A stretch of DNA of 64,000 nucleotides from Adineta vaga (GCA_021613535.1 CP075497.1:620001-684000); one strand, 5' to 3'. Positions 32,690 to 45,333 are shown, numbered from the stretch's first letter. Program-made: numbers and translations. The notes: a model not told the origin generated them from the sequence alone.

Positions 32690-33486
32690 TCAATTTTTTT
32701 CTAAGATTTGTTCCGCTGTTTCTAAATCACAACGAGGACATTCTGGACATAGTTTTCCATTGGTTGTTGTTAAACTATCTTGAGGATTTTCACATGCAAC
32801 TGTTAAACAATTCAACTTTGGACATTGTTCAGGACAATAAGGACATCCAGGACATTTTTTTCCATTGATTATTGTAATACTTGTTTCAGGATTCTCGCAT
32901 GATAATGCTATTAATGGACAAATTGGTGTTGGACATTCTTCAGGACAAAATGGACATCCAGGACATCTTTTTCCATTAATTATTGTAATACTTGTTTCAG
33001 GATTTTTACATGTCAATCCAATTGCTGGACACAGTACTGGTGGACATTCAGTGGGACAATATGGACATCCTAGACATGTGTTATTACCGTTCGCTATAAA
33101 AGTTGGTTTAGGATTTTCGCATATGGGTACCGCACACTTTATAGTTGGACATGTAGAAATACATTTTGGACATGCTTGACATAATCTACTATTATATTTT
33201 ATATATGTTGGTATTTTATATTCACATTCGAATGGTGCACACAAAATATGTGGACATCGAGGAATCTATTGATAGAAAAAATATATATAGAATTCAATTG
33301 AAATAAAAGAGACAATTTACTGTTGTAATGTCTTTAATTGAGAGCTGATCTTCTGATGTGTATGATGCTAAAAAATATTTCAAATCAAATTGATAATAAT
33401 CTTTTTTCTTATACAAAGAATTTACTTGGTGCACCATATACATAGAAGATCAAACATAAAATATAGAAAACGTGTATTATTATCAT
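32690..33486 (-). CDS. Secreted Cys/Pro-rich protein with four tandem repeats
   Basis: Three exons, 33486-33426, 33367-33321 and 33265-32690, introns 58 and 55 nt, both in phase; 227 aa. The first exon supplies a signal peptide (MIIIHVFYILCLIFYVYG) that a single-exon reading would miss. From about residue 40 cysteines are dense, and from about 70 four units of about 39 residues repeat the pattern C-x-NP-x(5)-I-x-NGK-x-CPGCPxCPEEC. The middle two units are nearly identical (NPETSITIINGK). The CPxC spacing recalls VWC or antistasin modules, but the fit is not good enough to name. Likely extracellular; perhaps a matrix or inhibitor protein. Confidence 0.75.
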
Positions 33487-34952
33487 TATATTATCGTGTA
33501 AATGTTTTTGATAGAAATGAAATCGATTTGTACAGGCTTTTTTATATAGAAATCAAAGAGTGCAAATCTGATTAGAATAAAATATAAATAGAAAAGGTAA
33601 AACAATGATTACACGTCACATGTCCAAAGATATTATTTCAATGAATAGAAAATTATTATTAAACGATGAATGACGCCAATGGGAAAGTTACGTAGATTGA
33701 TATTGTAAAACGAATAAATAGATTTACGTTATAAAATTAGTCATTAACTGTGACATATGAATATTTATTGGTGTATTTAAAATAATTCTATCAAATGGAT
33801 TATTATGTTTTTTTTATTGTAAATCACAACCTTAAAAAGAATATTTAAGGACAAAAATTCGGACATACTATACCACTCCTCCCAGTATAATGTATAACTA
33901 TACAGATAATCAGATACGAATCAGGATGGACAGATTAAATCAATCATACAATCAGAGATAAAAAAAACTTTGAAAATAAGTTTACTGTAAGGAACCCTTC
34001 AGAAGACGTTCACTATAGGATGTGTTCAATTATATAGAGACTTTGCATTAAATCATCGTTTACATTTCTTTAGTGCATAATGAATGTTACAGAATATGAT
34101 GAGTGCGTACTGTTCCTATAAGAATTTTTTCTAATGAATGTTTCTAATAGAAAAGTCCTTCTTTCACTCATTAAACATGTTTATTAATTCTTTAATAAAA
34201 TTTTGAATAATCATTTGTATATTCACTAATCTATAGTTCCTGAGTGAATTCATCATACAGATTTTGCTTCTTGACAAATTTTCATTTGGATCATAATGTT
34301 TTTTTTTCTATTCTTTTTCCTCTTGATTAGATTAGATATATTAATAATCGAGATCTTCTTTTCGTCAATTACTATACGAAACAAACTTTTATCCTCTTAT
34401 TTCATATATACAAGACCGTCACTAAGTTCATTATATAGACATCGGAGGAGTTGTAACGTGTTTTCATTAAGAAATAAGAGTGGATCAATTGACTTAACCT
34501 AAAATTAAGTCAAGTGATTCACCTCTATACTAAGAAAGGTCTTGCTTTATTTACTTTTCAAAATAATATCAAAATATCCGATATCGTTCATTCTTTTGAA
34601 TATCTTTATCACATGTACATTAAATGCCGATCGTTTAAAATTTAGATCTCACATGGATATCATGAAACATCGATATTGAAATAAATCGACGCAATAACAT
34701 ACACATCAAAATAGACATAAATGAGGGATTTACGTGACTAATAGAATGTAATCTATGATGGATAAAATTCAAATAAATTAATGTCTGAAGTCATAATATA
34801 ACTACGCCATTACCTGGAAATGAAAGATAATTATAGACCTTTTTTATATATTCTTTATTTCAAATAACGATGAAACTAAAATTAAAAGGATCTTTATAGA
34901 TAAAAAGGAAATTAAATGTTCATATTTATATACGTGTAACATAGATAAGAAC
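33487..34952. other. Intergenic, 1.47 kb, nothing recognised
   Basis: AT-rich with long homopolymer runs. The short frames here have no coding character. Confidence 0.4.
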
Positions 34953-35977
34953 TTATAATTGTAATGGTAATATTTGATTTGTTCCTGCTCGTTGTTTTCG
35001 ATTGGAACGATGATAAAAAATAACATAAATGAATTGTTGACGAAATCGTTTTGAAACGCAAACATAGATATAAAATGGATACTAAAAATAAACATAAAAT
35101 AATTTATTATAAACATATAAATACTTACTGCAGAATTGAGATAATAAATACAAGCAGTAGCATTGATTGTTATATTAAAAGTAGCGGTACTAATCGGATC
35201 ATTATAAACATTTGTTGTTACAGGTATAACACTTGTAATAAGATAAGGAAAAAGAACAAAGAAACTAAATATTATATGAATTAAAACCATATTTGTTAAT
35301 TGTTTATCTAATTCTCGTCGAACAAGTGGTACTGTTCGATAAGCTATTTGTCGAACATTTTTAAAAGCTAATGTTCCAAATAAAACAGATATTGTAAGTG
35401 GTAAAATACCACGTAAAATAATAATATTCATATAAGTATGATATTGTCCAAAATTTTCATTTGAAAATGTACAACTAGTTACACCTGTTGTTGAAGAAAT
35501 AGTTAAATAATAATAAAATAAATATGGTATACAATAAATACTCCAAAGTATTGTTGATAATGCACATAAACGATAGGCTATTTTGATATTACTCCATTGT
35601 TGCCATTGAATGCGAGAACAAGTGGCAAAAAATTGATCTAATGTTGCAAAACATAAACAAGTTAATGAAATTAAAGTAAATAGTTGAAGACTAAATGGTC
35701 GAAATTTACAATAAAATAATGATGATTGTGTAAAATCCATATTAAATCCTGTAATCATAACACGAGTCAATTGACCTGTTATTAAATGACCAAGATTAGC
35801 AAATGACATTAAAATCAAATAAAATGTACAAGAATTTTCTCGAAATGTTTTTAAACTAAGAAATATTATTATATTAAACATATTTCCAATAATACCAAGA
35901 ATAACCGTAGACATACCCATATATAAAACCATTGATTGTACAATATATGTTGAATAAGAAGTAATTGACGATGACAT
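34953..35977 (-). CDS. Rhodopsin-like seven-pass receptor
   Basis: Two exons, 35977-35129 and 35081-34953, with a 47-nt intron; 325 aa. Reading through the intron gives a longer frame, but that destroys TM7. Splicing yields IYYLNSAYPFYIYVCVSKRF, a good TM7-helix 8 with NSAYPFY in place of NPxxY. TM1 reads GIIGNMFNIIIFLSL. TM3 ends LCFATLDQFFATC, with DQF for DRY, a change common in bdelloid receptors of the FMRFamide/thyrotropin-like group. Cysteines before TM3 (FYCKFRP) and in loop 2 (VTSCTF) can form the conserved disulfide. Ligand unknown. Confidence 0.85.
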
Positions 35978-36508
35978 CGTTTAAAATTATTAATTATGAA
36001 TCTATTTTATTCAAAAAAACAAAGTCTCTACCAAGTATTTATTCTATTTATAAATATGAGATCTGATGACAACTCATTAAACACAAATTTTTAAAAGATT
36101 TTATTAATATCATGTCCTTTGTTTAATTGAAAGTTCAAAGTTCTAAATAATCAAATTAAATCTTATTATTCCAAAGACTTTTATTTTTTTTAATTGATAA
36201 CAAGAAAATATTCTTAGATAGATTTATTTTAAAATTTCTCGAATAAATTATTTGATTATACAAAGAAAAGTATCAAATGTATTTTAGTTTTAATTGAAAT
36301 AATACAAATGGTAAATTAATATTGTAGTTTTTGTCAAAAGATATTTTATTACAAGTTTATAAATGTAAATAATAATTACTTTTTTTTTTCTTTACAATAG
36401 TCAACGGATAAAATATTGTTGTTTTAACAAATATTTTTTGATACATGATATTTTAATAAAGAAGAAGAAAAAAAACTCAACGTTCATTTCTCTTCTTTTT
36501 ATTCGACA
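35978..36508. other. Divergent intergenic region
   Basis: AT-rich spacer between the divergently transcribed receptor and NHL-EGF genes; should hold both promoters. No motif recognised. Confidence 0.45.
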
Positions 36509-38594
36509 ATGTGGATCATTTTATTGATAATTATTCAATCGATTGTTAATGTAGAATCAAGTAAAATAATTTGGAATTTTAATTTCAATCATCTAGATTT
36601 GTTTTTTAGTTATCTCTTATAATCTTCCAAACTTCTGTCCAAACGTGATTTGGAATTTGAATGCGACAACTGTTGTAAATGAATCAATGATTGAAGACGG
36701 GCGAAATAATATTTTTATTAGTATTAATAATACTGTTTATGTAACAGATTTTAAGAATCATCGTATTTTGGTGTGGTTTCAAGGAGATAGACAACCGACA
36801 CAAATGAAAATTGATGGACACAATAATCCAAGCAGTTTATTTGTTACAATAAACGGTGATATTTATGTTGAAAATGGCAATAATCAGCGCGTTAATAAGT
36901 GGATATTAAGTACAAAAAGCAGTACAAAAGCAGTGACAGTCAATGAAACATGTTATGGTCTATTTATCGATATAAATAATATGCTTTATTGTTCTGTCTA
37001 TAATCATCATATAGTTGAACAAATATCACTTAATGATAGCATAAATAATCCGAAAATTGTTGCAGGGATATATGGCTATGCTGACAGCACTTCTGATAAG
37101 TTGAGACTTCCTTGGGGAATATATGTTCATACTAATCTCAGTTTATATGTGGCTGATTTTGGAAATCACAGAATTCAACATTTTCCATTAGGAGAAACAA
37201 ATGGTATAACAGTTGTAGGAAATCAAAAGATAAACGGTGTTTCACTTAGCGGTCCAACTGGAATTATTCTCGATGTTAATGATAATTTATTCATTGCAGA
37301 TCAGAACAATAATCGTATTATCAGAACAGGACCGCATGGTGTTCGATGTTTATTTGGATGTTTAAATCAACGAAATTTAACAGCCAATCAACTTAAGCAA
37401 CCAAATGCTCTTGCTTTTGACAATAAAGGAAATATATTTGTTAGTGATATGATAAACAAACGTATTCAAAAGTTTGATTTAATATCAAATAATTGTAGTA
37501 AGTATTTATAATGATTTTAATGATATTTAAATGATTTTTATTTTTTATTTAGATGAAAGTATATCATCACAAGAAATAACAACATCGATATTACAAGAAA
37601 AAGAAATAACAACAGTTAAAGCAACTTCATTAGTAGAATTTCTAAGTAATTATAATTTCTTTTTAAATATGTTTTATAATAATGATATATTTATATTTGA
37701 TGATACGTATAGGTTTAACATCAATTGAAACATCTATTACAACAAAAGAAACTTTAAGTAAGTACATTTTTTCATTAGTTCTTATATATATATCATAGTT
37801 TAATAAATATTCAATTGATTTATCTTTATACAGTTGAACATTTTAATTTATCTTTTATTCCTAAACAATGTAATGATACGAAATATATTGGTTCTATTTG
37901 TAATATTTCAAATAATATTTGTATTACATCTAATCCATGTCAAAATAATGGTACATGTATCAATATCAATAATACCAATATTCTTCATTTTAATTGTTCA
38001 TGTTTATCAGGTTATAATGGTACTTATTGTGAATTTGATCATCGACTTTGTAAACCATATACTTGTTTAAATCATGGTCAATATATATTTCTTTTTAAAA
38101 AACTCCTAAACTCATTTGTTTTATTACATTTAGGTATATGTAATGAATCATCATTAACAAGATTTAATTGTACATGTAATGATGGTTGGCAAGGTATTCA
38201 TTGTGAATCTATGATTAATTATTGTTTATTTAAAAATATAACATGTTTTAATAATGGTATTTGTCGACCATTATTATTAAATTATACATGTGAATGTCTT
38301 GGTAATAATTATTATTCTGGTCGTCATTGTGAAATCAAATCAAAGAAAATATTAATTTTTAAATTTATTTCTAAATCATTTTCTTATATTGTAATTATTG
38401 CTTTAATTATTGTTGTTATGTTTATTGTTATTATGGATATATTAAAATATTGTTTTGGAATTGATCCAGTTGATGAAGAACGACAAAGAATTCGACGACA
38501 AAAACAAATAACAAAACGAAAACGAATCAACATAGCATTGCAATCGCAATCAACTAATATTCCACGTATAACTGTGACAAAAGTAACTGTTTAA
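36509..38594 (+). CDS. NHL-repeat / EGF single-pass membrane protein
   Basis: Six exons, 36509-36560, 36610-37497, 37553-37645, 37713-37757, 37834-38076 and 38134-38594; all junctions fall in phase 1; 593 aa. A signal peptide (MWIILLIIIQSIVNV) is followed by an NHL beta-propeller (about 25-312; repeats such as YVADFGNHRIQHF, FIADQNNNRIIRT, FVSDMINKRIQKF). A short Thr-rich linker is encoded by two small exons. Three EGF-like modules follow (NPCQNNGTC..CLSGYNGTYCE, TCLNHGICN..CNDGWQGIHCE, TCFNNGICR..SGRHCE). One membrane helix (about 510-535) and a basic tail end the protein. Removing the last intron (donor GGTCAAT, weak) restores the second EGF. The architecture suggests an adhesion or recognition receptor. 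Confidence 0.8.
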
Positions 38595-39090
38595 CAAAAA
38601 TAAAACATTACATTTTATCATCCATATATTCGAAATATTTTTATTCTCTTATGATTTTTCTTTCAAATAAATCTATTATTTATTCTTACTATAAGCATGT
38701 GGTTATTTTGCCATCTTGAGAGTGTGCATTCACTCACACCCACACCTATACCAATGAAATAATTCAAAAATATATTTTTATCGAGAAAGCGAATCTTATA
38801 TTTGGAGAATTTCACTGTTTTATCTTACTGCTACTATACCAGGTATTTTTGCTGTTACTCCTGATTTATGTAATGCAAATACATCTTTAAACGTCTTAAA
38901 AAGGAAAGAATGTGATGATTCAATTCAGGATGAGTGAAAATATACAATACAGATCCATTTCACTAATCATACTCACACTGTCAAGCAGAATTTCTTAAAA
39001 AGATGTATCTTTTGATAAAGTTATTAGAACAACCGTTCAAATCTATAAAAAAGTCAATTCATAATTTTCTGTTCTTTTTGATTTGACGTT
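38595..39090. other. Convergent intergenic region with telomere-like inverted repeat
   Basis: An inverted repeat at 38714-38748 (CTTGAGAGTGTG / CACTCACACCCACACCT) starts 120 bp after the NHL-EGF stop. A weaker G/C-rich pair lies at about 38927-38990. Confidence 0.55.
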
Positions 39091-39684
39091 TCAACATGAA
39101 CTTAAACAGTTTTCGATGAACACGCATATAGCACATAATAAAACAGTCAAGATTATGAGAGCACCTATAATAATACCTATCAAACTGGATGTTGAGTTTG
39201 GTTTTTCCCATTGAACTTCTTGGTTATTTATTGAATTATAATGACAAACATCCGACGAGTTTAGCTGGAAAAATACATTAATTCAGATTAGAAGAAAACA
39301 ATACTTAAAATTGATGATGATTGTGCTTACCGGATGTTGTATTAGTGCTGTCTGAAATGCTTTTTCACACGAATCAAATCTCCGTGAGTCATTGACATAA
39401 GCATATTTGATTTCTGTATGATTATTTTCAATGTGAAAGTGAACATACCATTGGAAATAATAACATGTATATATGTAATCCACATTGTCAAGATTATAAG
39501 AGCAGATATCCTTAAAACAGCTTGTAATACGTTCAACAGTGCATAAGGAGGGCCTATAATATCTTTCTCTCCATCTTTCGTGAGAATAGTTCATCGAAAA
39601 GAATACCACAAATCCAATGCCGAAAGCCAGACACATTAAGAAGTAGCAAGAACCGCCCAAATAATGAGAATCGCATTTACCCAT
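39091..39684 (-). CDS. Small two-pass membrane protein, unknown
   Basis: Two exons, 39684-39331 and 39264-39091, 66-nt intron, phase 0; 175 aa. I start at MGKCDSHY (ATG at 39684) because the longer frame begins at TTG. One hydrophobic helix lies near residues 10-30 (YFLMCLAFGIGFVVFF) and a second at about 138-160 (LIGIIIGALIILTVLLCAICVF). Between them is an ectodomain of about 105 residues with several cysteines and NHT/NDS/NST glycosylation sites. The layout resembles channel beta-subunits or other small two-pass accessory proteins, but I do not recognise the family. Confidence 0.65.
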
Positions 39685-42600
39685 GACAAAATGTACAGTT
39701 CTTTGTCTGATCAAAGTTTTAAAAGTTGTTTCATGGTAATTTATATTTATAGCCTTTTTTTTAAAGAAAGTAGATACTTAATGAGTCAGTTTATTTTACT
39801 TATGCGATATCAAGAATTTTTCTCTAATTTGCGCACATCTATTTTAGATACTTTTCAATTCTTATCATTATATCTATTCGTCGATCAAACAGAAATGACG
39901 GCAACGTTTTTGAAAAAGAAAAACGAGTAGTCTCTTGTTTTGTTTTATCAGGATGAAGAATGAAACAAAAATGAATATTTTTCATACCTTTTATAATTTC
40001 AATTAATAAACTGTAAATTTCAATGATAAAATATCTTGTGAACATATCAGTCTGCATGCACATATGGCTTTAGAGAATATGTATGTGTGGTCTACTTTTC
40101 AAAAATAGGTTTAATCACATAAAGCGATCTAGAAAAATGATGCTCTAATTACAAAGATGTATTCAAATATAAAATTAGAAAACTTCAGTTAATTTCTTAT
40201 TTGTTTTGCTGAAGTATGTATTCTCAATTATATACTACAGAAAACAAATCCAGATCTATCTCAGACGCTGATATAGTTCGCAACAATTGATTGAACACAA
40301 CGACAAGAAAAATAAGAAGAGTAACTAATTTATGTAATCAACAAACATTATCAATTGATTACTAATCATCTATAGAGTCAACTGACCTATACAACAATTG
40401 TGATATCATTTAATTCGAACAGATAACAAACGAAATCAAACAAAAGTAAACAAAACTACTGGTATTATGATATTCTCAAAAACCTTTTCGTTCATGGAGT
40501 GGAGAATCTCAAATTGTTACCAGTTTTCAAATACTCTATGTAAAAGTTTTCGCAATTTCATATTCTAACTGAGAGTTTACTTGCGTTGAGAGATGTTCGA
40601 AAATTGTCATCTATTAGGAAGAATCAGTGTTTTTCTCAAGTTCTTTCATATCTTAAATATTAGATATTTACTTTTCGCTGAAGATTTTGAAGTGATAACA
40701 ATTCTGTGCATGACAAACATCATTGAAGAACACCATTTAAAGCAGTAACACTCACCAATCGTTGTTGCTTCAGCATCTTCAGCTAAAACTAAATATCTTA
40801 TATCTAATATCTGCTGACTATTTTTCTCCATATAAAGGTGTAACTATTAGTGGCTTATTCACTATATGTGGAAATTTGAAAGTTTCATAAAAAGGTAAAT
40901 ATTTGATATCTGGATATCTACTAAATTGTCAGACATATAGATAGACAACTATCATCGATTTATTCGCTCGACAATTGAAATGGAAAATTTTCATAGAAAT
41001 GTAAATATCTAAACTATACGATCTGCGACGACAGTTTTCAAGAAGCAAGCCAAATGAGTGATTTCTAGCACGATGTGAAATATCAAATATAAGGCTGTTC
41101 GCGAAAACTCGTAACAGTTTGAGGTTCCCCACCTCTTCATTTCGTTGATCACGTACATATAAGTGCATGTAACCTTGATGCGATTCTTTCTCCAGATCTG
41201 AGTCAATTATGTAGGATGTCGAAATGAAATTTTAGAACAATTAATCGTTTTTCATAGGAGTAAGCCATCGAAACAAATACGTGTTTTCATATAATTCCTT
41301 TAACGATTCACTCTGATCCAAATACACGTAATATTCGATTTTAAACAAATCTTTTTACGTATAAAATCATGATTAAGAATGATCTGGTCATAGTTTGCAA
41401 GGTTTTAATAGTGGTATAGATGGTGATTGTTTTCTAACTCTAACATACATTCTGGAAAATATACATGTACGTGTGGATGTGGGTGTAGATGAAAGTATAG
41501 AATTCATGCCCACCTAGGGTCCGATTGATCCTATATTTTCTGAAATCTTCTATCCGTTGCGTATATTTTAGTCAGTATTGATATATTTTTTAGAGCTTTG
41601 AAGGGCTCTATCGACATATAATCAAAAATTGAAAATCGACTGAAATATGAAAGAAAGGGTTAGACAGCGTTAGAATCATCGGCTTGAGATGTAAAAAGCT
41701 TGTCATTCTGTCCTATCCAATCAGAATTCACTATTCTATAAGCTCGTAAAAACTGATCTTAGTCGCCGTAAAACGTTTCGCCGTAGAGTAATCGTAGTCG
41801 AGGAACACGAATCTGACGTTAGTTTTACTTAATTACTTATTAATTAAGTAGCTAATTAGCAAATGATGAATTCTAATATTTCATATAAAGTTCGACAAAA
41901 GGATAATCGAGATCGTGGGATTGAAATCCTTTATAGTAATACAAAGTCAGTGCCTTTTGAAGAGAAGACCAAAGGAAATTTACTTATTCGTTTTGGAAAT
42001 GAATCAAAAGTGAACGAAAGAATGAAGGCCGATGAATGACTAGACGCTGATTTAGAGAGTGATACTTCAGAATAGGGATATGAATGACTTTCATGTGCTT
42101 TGGACGTTTCTTCGAACGCACTTAGTTGATGATCTACGAGAGCGAATCCGACAAAGTTCTGTTCCCTGAAAATGAAAATAGAATTTACACTAGAAACGAC
42201 GCGATCATGCAAATTTTTAAGTTTTCGGTTATGAATTGATCTACTATGATGAGCGAATCTCTCACATTACACTCATATGATTGAAAGGAAAATAAGTATG
42301 GGTAATGCATTTTTGAGGAGTATCAAGTGATCAGATCCATGAATATTTACAAACAGCACTTGTTTTTGCTTTTCTGTTTCAATAAATGATTTAATGATAC
42401 TTTGAAATGGTGAAAAGATCAAAAAACACTTTTGAAAAAGTTTATGCATAAAGTTCGCTTAGCCCGAGATCCGGTCAAGTCTAGGTCTAGCTTGCGGGTG
42501 TTGCTGAGCACTATTTTCATTTTAATGGAATGGAAAAATTTTCAAGGATTCCCATTAAGAATTCGGAATTTGTTCCAAAAATACGGTGTGTGGGGCTACA

Positions 42601-42812
42601 GGGTTTGTATACCTATATTTATTTGTTGATACTTTTTGTTTTTCTAAAATGATATTGAAGAAAATAGAAATTTGTTTTTTATTCAAGAATTCCGATATGT
42701 TCGATTTTGTTCGTTTTATTATTTAAAATGATATATGGAAAAAAATTGAAGAAAGTCATTGTGTCATATTATCTTACGATGAATTCAACTTTTTAATTTT
42801 AAATTAAATTAT
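39685..42812. other. Intergenic, 3.1 kb, weak signals only
   Basis: At 41863-42039 (plus) a 58-codon frame, KSVPFEEKTKGNLLIRF and onward, has a protein-like composition and continues after a TGA into LDADLESDTSE; it may be a relic exon. A telomere-like G-rich arm (GTGTGGATGTGGGTGTAGA) lies at 41469-41490 with a weak partner near 41504. No gene can be supported. Confidence 0.35.
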
Positions 42813-43798
42813 TTAACCATTGAATTCAATATTGAATTTTTGTACTCGATGATTTTCGTTATCGACGACATAGAGATTACCGTGTCGATCGAATGACAAA
42901 CCCACGGGACCATTCAATTGGTTTGATTGACTTCCTCTACCATTTCCACCAACAATCACACTTCCTTCTGTGGCTCCTTTTGACCAACGCATGATTCGAT
43001 CATTCACCATATCAGCCACATATACAGTGCCCAATTGATCGACAATGACTCCTCCAGGATATGATAATTGTGTAAGACCATTTCCTTTATCTTGACCACC
43101 AGCCACAACAATGCCTTGTTTTGCACCTTCTATCCATTTCATCACACGAGCATTTCCCCATTCAGACACGTAGACTGAATGATCTCGATCGACAAATATG
43201 TAGTGTGGGTTAGAGAGTTGATCGAGACGATTTCCATTTCCATTGCCACCTGCAACCACTCTTCCTTCAGATTCTCCTCTTTCATATCGTCTCACTTCAT
43301 CTTTTCTATCATCAACAATATAGAGAGATCCATTCTTGTCCATTGTCAAACCCACACAAGCGATATTGGAGATGATGATTTCTCCACTTGTTCCATTTTG
43401 ACAAGGCCATCGAATCACTCTTCTATTCGAATGGTCGCAGATGATGAGACTATCTCTCTCTTTATCAATAATCACATCGAGTGGGTTGTAGAATTGATGA
43501 TCTCCACTTCCTTCTTGATTTCCACCGGCAATCACTTGGCCACTCTTTGCACCCGATTTCCATTTCACAATACGGTGATTTGATGATCAGTGACATAGAC
43601 ATTTTGATCATCATCAACATACAAACCCAATGGATATGAGAGTTGATTGATTCCATTGCCTTGTCCATTTCCTCCAGCAACAGTAATACCATTTTGTTTC
43701 CATCGAGCATTTCGATGAATATCAGTTGAACTTGCGCGTAATGGAATAAATTCTATCATAATAAGAAGAATACAGAATAAAATTATTATTATTATCAT
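42813..43798 (-). pseudogene. Secreted NHL-repeat protein with a frameshift
   Basis: The first frame (43798-43565) has a signal peptide (MIIIIILFCILLIMIEFIPL) and the first NHL blade (GITVAGGNGQGNGINQLSYP, then VYVTDH). The second (to 42813) holds about five more blades of the form GxxVAGGNGxGNxxNQLxxP ... VYVADxxNxRVMRW. At about 43576-43582 the sequence needs one more base for VYVTDH to continue into NHRIVKWKSG. No intron can bridge the gap. One indel therefore splits an otherwise intact beta-propeller of about 328 residues. Either a young pseudogene or a sequence error. Confidence 0.75.
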
Positions 43799-44042
43799 CG
43801 AGTTTTAAAATAATATAAATATAATAAGTAGTATACTATATATATATATATTATCTTTTTTTATTTATTTATCTATTGTTTTTTTCTATTATGCTATCGT
43901 CTCTAGAATGAGAGAAGAATAAAATGGATGCATATATATATGAAATTTTTTTATGAACTTTCTATTCTTTTCTCATAGAATATAATACGTACTTTTTCCC
44001 TCGACTGTAACGAGGGTCATATGAAATAAAATAGTTTGTCTG

Positions 44043-44395
44043 TTTGCACGGGGTCAAAGGTCAAACACATATTATCGCACATTTTGGTGGTATTCATGGG
44101 TTCTCGTAAGGCGCATTTTAGGGGTATGCACGGGTCTTCAAGTCGCGCAATTTCGCGGTATCCATGGTCCTTATGTAGATCATTTTCCGGGTGACCAAGA
44201 ATCTTCATGTCACCCACTGTGGGTATGCTGATGGATCCCCATGTGGCCTACTATTGTCGCACCCCGGGGTCTTTATCTGGCGCATTTTGAGGGTACCCAC
44301 AGATCCTCAAGTCCTATACTATGGGGATATCCATAGGTCCTCATGCGGCGTGTTTGGGGGATACACAGCAATCGTTGAATCGCATTTTGTTTCGA
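44043..44395. repeat. Degenerate minisatellite, period about 34 bp
   Basis: About ten diverged units of 31-36 bp following the pattern GGTATCCATGGGTCCTCATG + TCGCGCATTTTG, e.g. at 44090, 44125, 44159, 44286 and 44325. The block is visibly more GC-rich than its surroundings. No coding function apparent. Confidence 0.7.
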
Positions 44396-44788
44396 AAATC
44401 ATAATTTAAATTTGAACAAAATTTGAATTGTGCCTTCCTACAAAGATGCTAGGCTAGTTCGTATTAGCATCGAGACAGAAAACTAGTTCTTTGTTACACA
44501 GTCGAGGATGAAGTGAGTCGCAATGACGAACGTTACTTGTAGTATATGTTGTTATTAATGTTATTGATTCTAAATTTTCAAATAAAAGTGTAGATTTGAA
44601 ATGTGCCTGATTTCCTCAATGCTTCCATAGATTGTTACAAATGGCAGAAAAAGGAGATACGAAACTCTCGTTGCCATAGAACAGAAGGAAAAAACTTAAC
44701 GCCATATATTATGTCTAATCAGTGTTGCAGGAGCATGACGTCTTGATATATTACGGCTTTGCTGGAAAATCCTTGGAAAACTAATTAT
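44396..44788. other. Spacer between two repeat blocks
   Basis: AT-rich, no recognisable feature. Confidence 0.4.
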
Positions 44789-44870
44789 CGAGGGTGTGGG
44801 TGGGCATGAGTATTCGCCTGATTCTCACTCACATGACACGCTCACGTCCACCCACACCCACACCCTCAAG
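44789..44870. repeat. Telomere-like inverted repeat abutting a minisatellite
   Basis: CGAGGGTGTGGGTGGGCATG at the left, CCACCCACACCCACACCCTC at the right, with a 45-bp middle. It ends 2 bp before the first 21-bp minisatellite unit. Confidence 0.8.
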
Positions 44871-44872
44871 AT

Positions 44873-45333
44873 AGATTTCACCTGGATTACGATGGATTTC
44901 ACTCAGATTACGATGGATTTCATCCGGATTTTGATGGATTTCACTCAGATTACGATAGATTTCATCCGGATTTTGATGGATTTCACTCAGATTACGATAG
45001 ATTTCACCTGGATTACGATGGATTTCACCCGGATTTTGATGGATTTCACCGGATTTTGATGGATTTCACCTAGATTACGATGGATTTCACCTAGATTACG
45101 ATGGATTTCACCTAGATTACGATGGATTTCATCCGGATTTTGATGGATTTCACTCAGATTACGATGGATTTCATCCGGATTTTGATGGATTTCACTCAGA
45201 TTATGATAGATTTCACCTGGATTACGATAGATTTCATCCGGATTTTGATGGATTCCAGCTGGATTTTGACGGATTTCACTCAGATTACGATGGATTTCAC
45301 CTAGATTACGATGGATTTCACTCAGATTACGAT
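44873..45333. repeat. 21-bp minisatellite, 22 units
   Basis: Twenty-two contiguous units of GATTTCACTCAGATTACGAT+G with three main variants (CTCAGATTACG, ATCCGGATTTTG, CCTGGATTACG or CCTAGATTACG); one unit is 20 bp. Because 21 is divisible by three, all frames stay open and give false ORFs of MDFTQIT-type heptads. Variants alternate in higher-order pairs (CTCAG then ATCCGG), evidence of block duplication. Confidence 0.92.

Noticed and set aside
35051-35128. Read-through C terminus of the receptor at 34953-35977
   Set aside because: The unspliced frame replaces TM7 with a non-conserved tail, whereas removing a 47-nt intron restores a TM7 and helix 8.
44796-45304. Open frames reading MDFTQITMDF-type heptads
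   Set aside because: They are the 21-bp minisatellite; all three frames are open because the unit is a multiple of three.
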